Positions 12,001 to 22,916 of a DNA stretch of 64,000 bases are shown here, in pieces; the first letter of the stretch is position 1; every line of letters begins with the position of its first letter. The notes below the pieces were generated by a model, which worked only from the letters and a program-made list of their open reading frames with translations, made no database searches and had not been told where the DNA came from. A program made the translations under genes and the position numbers. Location: positions 116,235,248 to 116,299,247 of the forward strand of contig OW121741.1 of assembly GCA_933228675.1 (NCBI GenBank). Direction: 5' to 3'. This stretch comes from Stomorhina lunata. Taxonomy: Eukaryota > Arthropoda > Insecta > Diptera > Rhiniidae.

Positions 12001-12967
12001 TAAATTATTAAACGGATTAAATGTATTTGAAAAATAGAATTTTTAACAAAATAATAAAAATGGCTTCTTAAGATATTTATAAATCAAACGTGAATGTGAC
12101 ACCTTTTCCTCCTCTGATTATAACCATTTTGTAAAGTTTCGAAAAAACAAAAAGATCCAAAAAGAAATTAAAACAAATCCACAGAAAGATAAAAATTAAT
12201 TCAACAGAAAAATAGTTAGAAAAATGGAAAAAAATTAAAAAAAAATATTCTCGTACGATTGCATGTCAAATGATTTATTGAGGCTTTCTATATAAAATTC
12301 CAGCTGATACATAAAGATACGAAGGTTCGTTCTTTCATTCGTTGTCTCTCACTTCAATCCCATAAAATACCATAATCTTTAAATGATCTTTATAGAGATG
12401 ATGAAGGAAAATAGCAACAAACCAAAAAATGATGCATGTGTGTAATTTTTTTTTTTTAATTTTTATTAAGAATTTCAGATGTGGAAAACAAAACAAAATT
12501 ATTTATAAAATTTAACACGACAAAGTTTTATGATGATCTTAAAAGAGCCAGCCAGAGTGTATCTTAATTGAGGCTCTGTTTAATTCTTTGGCATGACTTT
12601 GTGAAATCGGCCATCATGATTTCAAGGGATCAGCTGCCATTATACGAATCGTTAAAATGGAATGAAAAGAGTATTAATACACGAATAGTGTTTCATGTTG
12701 TGTTTTAGACGTTCGATTCATACACAACCACCAATCAAACACATACAAATGTATGAATACTGACTTACAGATACTCGTTTCTACATGGATACATATTTAC
12801 ACAATCATTTATTAGAATTATTCATTCGAATTCGTATCAATTTAATTCACTGTCATAAAAGTTTATTACACCCTTTCAGTAATACCATTTACTTTGACGG
12901 ATAGACTCAGTATCTGTCAGTCTTAGCAGACTATATTCTCTCACACTTTGTTGTTGTGATGTTTGAT
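9011..12967. other. Intergenic DNA, no gene recognised
   Basis: The stretch mixes AT-rich filler with patches of balanced composition (9690-10360, 12290-12960) that look like unique DNA. A minus-strand open frame of 96 codons (10356-10066) has no recognisable motif and its composition follows the background. Nothing here is called a gene. Confidence 0.4.
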
Positions 12968-13029
12968 ATACCCTACATCATGGATAGCATGATGATTAGG
13001 GGGGTCATTTATAGTACATACATATAATA

Positions 13030-15362
13030 GCACAAGATATTCTAGCAAAATTTTGAAAATGGTCCTATAAATCACAAAATTTTGAAAATTTTTCTATTAA
13101 TAACAAATTTTTAAAAGTTTTCCTATAAATATCAAACAATTTTAAAAATTTTCCTAAATAGCAAAATTTTGAAAATTTTCCTATAAATAACAAAATTTTG
13201 AAAATTTTCTTATACATATAAAAGTTTTGAAAATTTTCCTATTAATAGCAAAATTTTGAAAATTTTTTATATAAATATGAAATTTTTGAAAATTTTGCTA
13301 CAAACATCAAATTTTAGAAAATTCTCCTATAAATAAAAAAATTTTGAAAATAATCCTATAAATATCGAAATTTGAAATTTTTTTTTAAATGGAAAAATTA
13401 TAAAAATTTTAAAATAAATAGCAAGATTTTGAATATTTTCCTATAAATAGCTAAATTTTCCTATAAATAAAAAAAAAATTAAAAAAAATATTGCAAATAG
13501 CAAAATTTAAAAAAATTTTCTATAAAAAGCAAAGTTTTCCGATAAATATCAAATTTTTAAAAATTTTCCTATAAATATCAAAATTTTGAAACTTTTCATT
13601 TAAATATTAAATTTTTGAAAATTTTCCAATAAATAAAAATTTTTGAAAATTTTTCTACAAACATCAAATTTTAGAAAATTTCCTTATAAATCAAAAAAAA
13701 TTTTGAAAATTTTCCTATGAATAACAAAATTTTTAAAAATATTGTAAATAGCAAAATTTTAAAAATTTTTCTATAAAAAGCAACATTTTCGTATAAATAC
13801 CAAAATTTTCTATAAGTAACAAAATTTTGAAAATTTTCTTATAAATAACAAAATTTTGAAAATTTTCTTATAAATATAAAAATTTTGAAAATTTTCCTAT
13901 AAATAGCTAAATTTTGATAATTTTCCTATAAATATAAAATTTTTGAAAATCTTCCTATAAATAGCTTAATTTTGAAAATTTTCCTATAAATATAAAAATT
14001 TTGAAAATTTTCCTATTAATATCGAAGTTTTAGTTTTAATAGCAAAATTTTTAAAATTTTCCTAAAAATTGTAAAATTTGGTAAATTTTCCTATAAATAT
14101 CAAAATTTTAAAAATTTTCCTATAATTATCAAATTTTTAAAAATTTTCCTATAAATATCAAATTCTTAAAAATTTTCCTATAAATATCAAAATTTTGAAA
14201 ACTTCCATATAAATATCAAATTTTTGAAAATTTTCCTACAAACATCACATTTTAAAAAATTTTCTTATAAATGAAAAAAATTTAAAATTTTCCTATAAAT
14301 ATCGAAATTATAAAATTTTTTACAATATCAAAATTATAAAAATTTTAATATAAATAGCAAAATTTTGATAATTTCCTATAAATAATAAAATTTTGAAAAA
14401 TATTGCAAATAGCAAAATTTTAAAAATTTTTCTATAAAAAGTTAAATTTTCGTATATATAGCAAAATTTTGAAAATATTCTTATAAATTTAAAAATTTTG
14501 AAAATTTTCCTATAATAGCCAAATTTAGATAATTTTCCTATAAATAGCAAAATTTTGAAAATTTTCCTACAAATAGCAAAATTTTGAAAATTTTCCTATA
14601 AATATCAAAATTTTGAAAATTTTCCTATAAATATTGAAATTTAAAATTTTTTTTAAAATAGCAAATTTATAAACATTATTCTATAATTATTATTATTATT
14701 CTATATTTTTAAAAATTTTCCTGCAATTGTCAAATTTTTAAAAATTTTCCTATAAATATCAAATTTTTGAAAATTTTCGTATAAATATCAAATTTTTGAA
14801 AATTTTCCTATAAATATAAAATTTTTCAAAATTTTCGTATAAATATCAAATTTTTGAAAATGTTCCTATAAATAGCAAAATTTTGAAAATTTTCCTATAA
14901 ATAGCAAAATTTTGAAAATTTTCCTATAAATAGCAAAATTTTGAAAATTTTCCTATAAATAGCAAAATTTTGAAAATTTTCCTATAAATAGCAAAATTTT
15001 GAAAATTTTCCTATAAATAGCAAAATTTTGCAAATTTTCATATAAATATCAAATTTTTTTAAAATTTCCTATAAATATCAAATTTTTGAAAATGTTCCTA
15101 TAAATATTAAAATTTTGAAAATTTTATTATAAATAAGATAACAATTTAAAAAATTTTCCGTAATCAAATTTTTTAAAATCTTGAAAATATTCTTATAAAT
15201 AGTAAAATTTTGAAAATTTTCCTATAAATATCAAATTATTGAAAATTTACATACAAATGAGAAAATTTTGAAAAATTGTCTTTAAATTCTATTAGTAGTA
15301 AAATTTTGAAACATTTTCTATAAATAAAAAAATTTTTTAATTTTCTTATAAATATCAAGGAA
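13030..15362 (+). repeat. Minisatellite array 1, 29-bp unit
   Basis: About 80 units of the form CAAAATTTTGAAAATTTTC + CTATAAATAG. The period is 29 where copies are clean (for example 14881 to 14910). Most units differ by a few bases or indels. A stretch at about 14865-15030 has six virtually identical units, marking recent homogenisation. AAAATTTT blocks are spaced about 9-10 bp apart. Confidence 0.95.
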
Positions 15363-15368
15363 AACCCC

Positions 15369-15411
15369 AAATTTTGTCACCATACAAAATTTTTGTATGG
15401 TGACAAAATTT
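15369..15411. repeat. Perfect inverted repeat, 21-bp arms, 1-nt loop
   Basis: Arms 15369-15389 and 15391-15411 are exact complements around a single T. It includes GTCACCATACAAAA and its complement, and it stands at the junction between array 1 and the element's 5' part. Confidence 0.9.
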
Positions 15412-15487
15412 TGCAAGAATTTATCTCAATGGTGTAGGGTATAGTAAGGTACTGTCAAGCTTAACCAACTATAAAACTTTCTTACTT

Positions 15488-16369
15488 GATTAATTTTTTA
15501 TTGTTTTAATATAAAAAAATATTTTACCTAAACTACCTTTAAAGCATTTCTTTGTTGCTGATCATTTTAAAAAAGTAACTATTTATGATCCATTTCGATC
15601 CCGCTTAAATTGTATACAATGATCATGTTCAAAATTGAATGTCTTTATTAGTGATTGGCTATCTATCTGTATGTATGTCTGTCTAACTTACGTTTGTCTA
15701 AAATTTAGGGCTTTTTTTAAAGTAGATTTTCTTAATTTTATTGCCACCACGTTTTGACTGGTCTCTTCTTGTCTTTCGATAGCAAGTTCCAAATGAGGCA
15801 AATGTTATAAGAAAATATTATACTTATTTATAGATGTGTCATCTTAATGCATGTGGTGCTGATAGTACTAACTCCACACGGATCCATTATTATCAAAATA
15901 TTACCATCTTTTTACATATAGTCATTCAAACACTTCTACCCATTTTGTGTTGCAACATTTTTCTTTTTAAAAATTTTATTTCATAAATTTCAAACCGAGA
16001 TTGTAAAAAGTTATGTCTGTATCTTAATTGGCCGTTTCATTGAAAGTCTGCCTGCCTCCATAAATCATTCGTAGCGGCAACTTTAGCCAGTATTTTTTTT
16101 TTTTTTTTTTTTTTGAGTCTGATGATGGATAAGTGGAGAAGTATAAACCCTAGTATACAGTAAATTGTTAATGTTATTAACATATTTATGTTTAAATGGT
16201 CAATACTATATACTTTATTATTACATCAGCGAATACAAAACAATACAAATATCGATTTATTGATTTTAAAATTAGTTCACACTGACTCTAAATGAAGACA
16301 TAAAATTAAGATATATTTTGGTTAGTTAGTGTCATGTTAAAAAAAAACCTTTGAAACTATTTTATTATG
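15488..16369. other. Spacer between arrays 1 and 2
   Basis: It contains no gene. There is a 22-nt T run at about 16093-16114. The rest is AT-rich without repeat units, and several patches (15840-15960) look unique. Confidence 0.4.
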
Positions 16370-17340
16370 AAAATTCCCCATAAAAACAAAATTTTTACTA
16401 AATTTCTATAAATAACAAAATTTTGAAAATTTTCTTATAAATGACAAAATTTTGAAAATTTTCCTATAAATAACAAAATTTTGAAAATGTTCCTATAAAC
16501 AACAAAATTTTGAAAATTTTCCTATAAATAAGAAAATTTTGAATATTTTCCTATAAATAACAAAATTTTGAAAATTTTCCTATAAATAACAAAATTTTGA
16601 AAATGTTCCTATAAATAACAAAATTTTTAAAATTTTCCTATAAATAACAAAATTTTTAAAATTTTCCTATAAACAACAAAATTTTTAAAATTTTCTTATA
16701 AACAACAAAATTTTGAAAATTTTCCTATAAATGACAAAATTTTAAAAATTTTCCTATAAATAACAAAATTTTAAAAATTTTCCTATAAATAACAAAATTT
16801 TAAAAATTTTCCTATAAATAACAAAATTTTTAAAATGTTCCTATAAAAAACAAAATTTTGAAAATTTTCCTATAAACAACAAAATTTTGAAAATGTTCCT
16901 ATAAATAACAAAATTTTAAAAATTTTCCCATAAATAACTAAATTTTAAAATTTTTTCTATAAAAAACAAAATTTTGAAAATTTTCTTATATAAACAAAAT
17001 TTAGAAAATTTTCCTATTTTACAAGATTTTGAAAATTTTCCTATAAATAACAAAATGTTTAAAGTTTTAATATAAATAACAAAGTTTTGATAATATGGCT
17101 TTAAAAAACAAAACTGAGCATTTTTCTTAAATTTTAAATAGTTTACTAAAAACAAAATTTTGAAAATTTTACTGTAAATAGCAAAACTTGGAAAAATTTT
17201 CCATAAATAACAAATATTAAAAAAAAATTCTTTAAAAACGTTCTATAAGTAGCAAAATATTAAAAATATGTATCTACGTAGTAAATTTGTTGAAAATTTT
17301 TTGATAGATAACAAAATATTTTCATATTTCGTATGAGTAA
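16370..17340 (+). repeat. Minisatellite array 2, 29-bp unit
   Basis: About 30 units of the same sequence and the same orientation as array 1, with a preferred variant AACAAAATTTTGAAAATTTTC. AAC replaces TAGC at the unit joint, so array 2 expanded from its own founder. It ends about 460 bp upstream of the Pomp start. An apparent minus-strand open frame inside is an artefact of the repeat. Confidence 0.95.
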
Positions 17341-17639
17341 CAAAAATTACTAACTTCCGCTTTTCGTACAAAACTGTTATAATTGGTTTGTGTCTAAAAT
17401 TGCAAATCATTTATATAAATTGTCGTGGCTTAACTAAGACACTTACCATCAAAAAAATAATTCTGTTTGAGCCACCCTGTGTCACAAGTCCTCAACAAGT
17501 AGTGGTGCCACTTCGGCCAAAAATAAACTCGTATTTCTGGTAAGATTTAAAATCCTACTTATTATTAAAATAATAATTATATATTTTGAAACCTATTTTC
17601 ATAAACGTATATAATATTTCAGTTCTTAATTATATATAA

Positions 17640-17802
17640 ATTAAATATTTATTTTATAACCCTTTACGCTCCGTTGTGGCATCACTCCACAACTGCAGCC
17701 AACTTCACTGCTATTCAATTTGTTTGTCATTGCCATTTCAAAAAGAAGAAGCATCATTCTATTGCAAAAACTTAAAGACAAAAATCTGAAAACTATCTAA
17801 AA
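17640..17802 (+). promoter_or_regulatory. Pomp 5' UTR / proximal promoter region
   Basis: This stretch between the end of the 29-bp array region and the Pomp ATG is clearly less AT-rich than its surroundings and carries no repeat copies. It holds a small dyad, TTGTGG (17674-17679) and CCACAA (17687-17692). No TATA box or DRE is convincing. The assignment as promoter plus 5' UTR rests on position only. Confidence 0.35.
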
Positions 17803-18321
17803 ATGGTAAATATTTATGTTAATTAACGATTTCGTAACTTAATTTGTTTTATTTTCGCAACAGGAAACCTCTATCAAAGTACAACCCTCTGTCACCACCA
17901 CCCTCAACGCTACACCCGAGGTAGCAGCTCCCGGCAAATCCAACTGCCTAATGCAAGTGGCTCACATCCATCGTTTACGCGATTCCGAAGCCAACTATGA
18001 CCAGCATCAATACAATCTCAACATGCAAATGATGAGAAATCGTGAGGGTTTAAGTGTGCCCATCAAAATGGGCATGGATTTATTCGCCGCCCGACAAGTG
18101 GGACGTTTGCCTTTCCTGCAATCAAGGTAAACACAATGATTAGGCATTTTTTTAATTTCTTTTTATTAAAATTTTTGTTTCGATTCAGCAACATGATGGA
18201 AGATGTTTTATTGGGTCGTGATGAGATGATTGGTTTCCAAGATTTCCTAGGTGTTCCCGAGAATTATGAATTCATGCGTCAACCCCACGTTGTGGTGGAG
18301 AAATCTTTAGGTATTTTTTAG
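17803..18321 (+). CDS. Pomp: Proteasome maturation protein (POMP/UMP1 family), three coding exons
   Basis: Pomp is the chaperone that helps assemble and dimerise half-proteasomes and is degraded as the first substrate of the new 20S particle. Coding exons are 17803-17805 (only the ATG, followed at once by a GTAAAT donor), 17864-18126 and 18189-18321 (stop TAG), giving 132 aa. The introns are about 58 and 62 bp with normal GT-AG ends. The C-terminal half carries the family signature seen in human POMP: an ARQVGRLPFLQSSN segment, then LLGRDEMIGFQDFLG, then QPHVVVEKSLGIF, matching the human QQVQRLPFL, DETIGFEDIL and EPHLMVEYKLGLL blocks. The N-terminal 30 residues are variable, as usual in the family. 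An AATAAA follows at 18412. The gene faces vari tail to tail and sits between inverted minisatellite arrays. The one-codon first exon is inferred from the fit MET-SIKVQ and the splice sites; a cDNA would confirm it. Confidence 0.95.
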
Positions 18322-18411
18322 ACTTTATTTTGTGTGTAAAACAAATGGCTTATGATGTGAAAGCCAAAAAACAACGTCATTTTAAAAAGTTTTTGTGAAA
18401 AAGGTTTTTGT

Positions 18412-18417
18412 AATAAA
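18412..18417 (+). promoter_or_regulatory. Pomp polyadenylation signal
   Basis: A canonical AATAAA lies 91 bp past the Pomp stop codon in an AT-rich 3' UTR. It is the first canonical hexamer after the stop, so the mRNA should end shortly before array 3 begins near 18650. Confidence 0.6.
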
Positions 18418-18649
18418 ATTTTAAGTTAATCTAAAAAAATCGTCAATGCATGTTAAGAAATTTTACTTTAACAGAAGTTTAACCCATGAATTATGGAACC
18501 GAACTATAAAAAGAATGTGAGCTATCAATATTTACGTCTTTCCGTTGTAAGATATAACATACTTCTTCAATTCCACTTTGCAAATGGAAAGTGGTTTCAT
18601 TCCGAAAGCATACCACTTCCGAATCTAAGGGTATAGAATGTATAGGAAA

Positions 18650-20710
18650 TTTTTCAAAATTTGCTATTTATAGAAAAATTTTTAAAAAAAGTAAATTTTT
18701 TAAAATTTTGTTATATAAAAAAAATATTCAAAATTTTGCTTTTTATAAGAAAATTTTCAAAATTTAGCTATTTATCAAAAAAAATTTCAAATTATGCTAT
18801 TTTTTGAAAAATTTTGCTATTTATAGAAAAATTTTCAAAATTTTTGTATTTATAGAAAAATTTTCCTATAAATATTAAAAATATAGGAAAATGTTCAAAA
18901 TTTTGCTAATAATAGAGAAATTTAACAAAAACTTTACTGAAAGGAAAATTTACACAATTTTGCTATTTATAGGAAAATTTTTAAAATTTTGTTATTTATA
19001 GGAAAATTTTTAAAATTTTGTTATTTATAGGAAAATTTTTTTATTTACAGGAACATTTTTAAAATTTTGTTATAGAAAAACTATAAAAATTTAGCTATTT
19101 TAGTAAAATTTTGCTATTTATAGGAAATTTTTCAAAATTTTGCTATTAATAAGAAAATTTTAAAAATGTTGGTATTTTTCGAAAAATTTTAAAATTTTGG
19201 TATTTATCGAAAAATTTTCTAAATTTTTCTTTTTATAGAAAAATTTTCAAAATTTATAAAAAAATATTTAAAATTTAGCTATTTATAGGAAAATTTTCAA
19301 AATTTGGCTATTTATAGGAAAATTTTCAAAATTTTGCTATTTATAAGAAAATTTTAAAAATTTTGCTATTTATAGGAAGACTTTCAAAATTTTGCTATTT
19401 ATAGGAAAATTTTCAAAATTTTGTTATTTATAGGAAAATTTTGCTATAAATATTGAAATTATAGGAAATTTTTTAAAGTTTTGCTAAAAATAGAGAAATT
19501 AAAAAAATTCTACTAAAAGGACAATTTTGCTTTTATAGCAAAATTTTCAAAAATTTGCTATTTATAGGAAAATTTTCAAAATTTTGCTATTAATAGAAAA
19601 TTTTGAAAATTTTGCTATTTATAGGAAAATATTGCTATAAATATTAAAGAAAATTTACAAAATATTGCTATTTATAGGAACATTTTTAAAATTCTGTTAT
19701 AGAAAAATTTTTTAAATTCTTCAATAATAGAAAACATTTTGCTATTTATAGGAAATTTTCAAAAATTTTGCGATTAAGAGAAAAAAATTTTGCTATTAAA
19801 AAGAAAATTTTCAAAATTTTGCTATTAATAAGAAAATTTTCAAAATTTTGCTATTAATAAGAAAATTTTCAAAATTTTGCTATTTATAGAAAAATTTTCA
19901 AAATTTTGCTATTTATAGCAAAATTTTCAAAATTTTGATATTTAAGAAAAATTTTCAAAATTTTAGTATTTATAGGAAAATTTTGCTATAAATATTAAAA
20001 AAGAAAATTTACAAAATATTGCTATTTATAGGAAAATTTTTAAAATTTTGTTATTTATAGGAAAATTTTTAAAATTTTGTTATTTTATAGAAAAATTTTT
20101 AAAATTTTGCTATTTATAGAAAAAATTTTAAAATTTAGCTCTTTGTAGGATCATTTAAAAACTTCGCTATTTATAATAAATTTTAAAAAAATTTGCTATT
20201 TATAATAAATTTTAAAAAAATTGCTATTTATAGGAAAATTTTAAAAATTTTGCTTGTTATTTAAAAATTTTTAAAATTTTGGTATTTATTGGAAATTTTT
20301 TTAAAATTTTGCTATTAATATGAAAATTTTCCAAATTTTGCTATTTATCGAAAAATTTTCAAAATTTTGATATTTATAGAAAAATTTTCAAAATTTTACT
20401 ATTTATAGAAAAATATATAAAATTTTGCTTTTGATAAAAAAATTTTCAAATTTTTGCTATATATAGAAAAATTTTGAAAATTTTAGTATTTAGAGGAAAA
20501 TTTTTCTATAAATATTAAAATTATAGGCAAATTTTCGTATTAACAGAGAAATTAAAAAAAAAATTCTACTTTAAGGAATATTTTGCTATTTATAGAAAAA
20601 TTTTGTTATTTGTAGAAAAATTTACAAAATTTAGCCACTTATAAAAAAATTTAGAAAAGTTTCAAAAATTTACTATATAAAGGAAAATTTTCAAAATTTA
20701 GCTATTGAAA
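18650..20710 (-). repeat. Minisatellite array 3, 29-bp unit in inverted orientation
   Basis: Units read GCTATTTATAGGAAAATTTTC + AAAATTTT, the reverse complement of the array 1 unit. About 65-70 units with variable decay. It starts about 230 bp downstream of the Pomp poly(A) signal, so Pomp is enclosed by oppositely oriented arrays. Confidence 0.95.
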
Positions 20711-21960
20711 ACTAATTTTAATTTCCTGATTTATTACATGTTTATCACAAAATGTTGTAAAACTAAAATTACAATCGTTAAGTGATTTGAATCCTTAAAT
20801 CTGGCCCATGTCGAGAAAGTTATAAAAATTGCTAAAATCGAAAACAGAAAAAAACTGAACTACTTTTTGTCATTACCAAAATCTATTTTCTGTTTGAAAA
20901 TTCTTCTCAAAGGAGTTTTAATTAAAAATAATAAGAGCCTTCTTTTGCATAAATTTTGATTTTCTATAAGCAAAAACAGCTTAATTTTATTTATTTATAA
21001 TGAAATAAACAGAGATAAAGTTTGATAAAATTTTTTAATAATAATTACTAAAATAATACATGCTAGATAATGATTTATTCATACATTTTACTTTTAACTT
21101 GTCATGTCTATCGTCTATATAAAAAAAATTTAAAATAAACATAAATGCAAGTTTTGAAAAAAAGGATTGATAACATTTTGTGTTTTTTTATTACTGATAA
21201 AGGATAAAAAATATATTATGTATAAAATCAACTAAATTAAAAAGGAAATTTTAAAAAATTGAAAAAAAATCTACAATAAAACTAAAAAAGGAGAATTACA
21301 TTAAAAATGTAGACGTACTCACTAAAAAGTAACAGTTTTGAGTTAAATGAGAAAATTTACAAATTCATTGCCAGCTTTACAAATGTCCTGTTATTATAAG
21401 TAGAAGTTGTAGTTTTTTATAAAAATAGTATCCGCTTGGTACAATCGGTCCTTTTTATAACGTTTTTTTAAAGAATTGATTTGCGTTTTTGAGATTTCCT
21501 TTGATATAACAGTGGAGATTAGAAAGTAAAGTAAAACGACGTCATTAACATAATTTTTTTTTTAAGAAATTGTTACTTTTTGGTGCGAATGCCTACAAAT
21601 ACAAATTGTACTTAATCAGTAAAATACATGAAAATTGGAAATAAAATACTAAATTTAATAAAATTTATAAATAAAATTGCAACAATTGTATTGTAAAATG
21701 GACGAATTCGTTACAGATAATAGTTTAATAAACTTAAAATTTTAGGTAAGTATAAAATGTATAATTTGTATATACTAAAAAATAAAAGTACAAATAAATT
21801 TGTTTGTATATATGAAGATGTTACAAAATGTAATTTAAATAAATAAAATATTTATAACAAATAATTTAACAACTGCCTGATTTTCAATATTTTACTTTTC
21901 AGGTAAATATTCAAATTATTTACTAATACGCTGATTTACTACAAAATTTCGACAACAAAA
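20711..21960. other. Intergenic AT-rich DNA between Pomp and vari
   Basis: No repeat unit, coding region or RNA gene was seen. It is rich in short A/T runs throughout. Confidence 0.4.
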
Positions 21961-22390
21961 AATTATATTATACCAGTTCATAATCCGTAGCAATTAGTCT
22001 AGCTTCGTTACCCTGGAAAATTGGTATAGCAAATGTTAAACTGTATATTAGACCAAGTCATAATACCTTGCAAATAGTTTAGAATCGTAGCATTTGCAAA
22101 CTGGGGGGTTACTGCGTATTTCGATTCAAAACAAATTATTTTCGAAATACCTCGCTTTAAGCATACAAATTCGAACAGTTTTATTTTCGAATTGAGATAA
22201 GCAGTAACCCCTTGGGGTTTTCATTTACTAAACCGATTTGCAAATGATACAATGCTAGACTTATTGCAACGGATTGTGAACTATGCTATATAATATAGAA
22301 AACTTTGTATTTGCTATACCAATTTGCCAATACTACAAAGCTATTTGCAAGGGATTGTAAACAGGACTATTGTAAAAATTTCCTATTAAA
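21960..22390. mobile_element. Foldback-like element made of two plus two inverted units
   Basis: The left half holds two direct units with CATAATCCGTAGCAA...TAGTCTAG and 'ttggtatagcaaatg'-type text. The right half holds two units of the same sequence inverted (GCTATACCAATTTGCC, GCAACGGATTGTGAAC). The centre (22105-22213) is a separate small inverted-repeat element. Confidence 0.6.
22105..22213. mobile_element. Small MITE-like insertion with 23-bp terminal inverted repeats
   Basis: The left end GGGGTTACTGCGTATTTCG and the right end (complement GGGGTTACTGCTTATCTCA) match at about 20 of 23 positions. It sits in the centre of the larger foldback-like element. The internal 60 bp have no coding content. 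Confidence 0.6.
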
Positions 22391-22514
22391 TATTACAATG
22401 ATATAAAAAAAACTAATTGCTAGTTTTGTTGTGAATATAATTAACATTAAAAGCTTAAAAAAATGAAAATTAACAATTAAGAACACTTTGTTAAGAGTAG
22501 TAAACTTCAGTTGT

Positions 22515-22565
22515 TTTATTAATTTATAATATTAATCTTTATGTTGCTTTTGCTTTTTTTTTATT
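22515..22565 (-). promoter_or_regulatory. vari polyadenylation signals
   Basis: Two AATAAA hexamers are readable on the minus strand at 22565-22560 and 22520-22515, 175-225 bp past the vari stop, in T/A-rich DNA. Either could end the vari transcript. Confidence 0.45.
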
Positions 22566-22739
22566 TAATCGTTTCAATCTTTTGATTCTAGTCATTAAAA
22601 AGAGCATTTCGTAAAGGAAGCAGCAGTTATTTTTTTTTTTTTAATTTATTTAAATTATTCGTTTCTTGCTTTGAATATGTTGTGTATTTGTTTTGTAGAT
22701 ATTTATTGGTGGTTTCTTTTTGTTTAAGTTTCAAAAATT

Positions 22740-22916
22740 TTAATAGATCCAATTAACTGGCACCCATTGCTCTTGATGGCTCATATCGTCCAAAGTCTCT
22801 ACCACCTGACGGAAGGTATCATCGAAATCTTCATTGATTATAACCATATCGAAGTATTTTTCATATTTTCGTTGCACAAATGAGCTCTCCTCAACGGTGG
22901 CTATTAAATCATCATC
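22740..22916 (-). CDS. vari: vari last coding exon and stop
   Basis: A 177-bp exon encoding 58 residues and the TAA stop (22742-22740). It contains TVEESSFVQRKYEKYFDMVI and ends in QEQWVPVNWIY, the strongly conserved C-terminus of this MAGUK group (MPP6 ends PQWVPISWVY). The acceptor is TTTTATAG. Confidence 0.97.
   Translation of the reverse strand, partial: DDDLIATVEESSFVQRKYEKYFDMVIINEDFDDTFRQVVETLDDMSHQEQWVPVNWIY

Larger units (their letters stand above)
12968..15487 (-). mobile_element. Family C element (Helentron-like?) enclosing a 29-bp minisatellite
   Basis: On the minus strand the 5' end near 15487 reads AAGTAAGAAAGTTTTATAG, followed by ATACCCTACACCATTG (15442-15427). The 3' end near 12968 is the complement of ATACCCTACATCATGG (12968-12983), 14 of 16 matching. 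So the whole 29-bp array lies between subterminal inverted motifs of the same kind as in families A and B. The element has no coding region. Confidence 0.6.

Noticed and set aside
13030..20710. CRISPR array
   Set aside because: The repeats of about 29 bp have no unique spacers between them, are AT-only tandem units, and the host is a fly.
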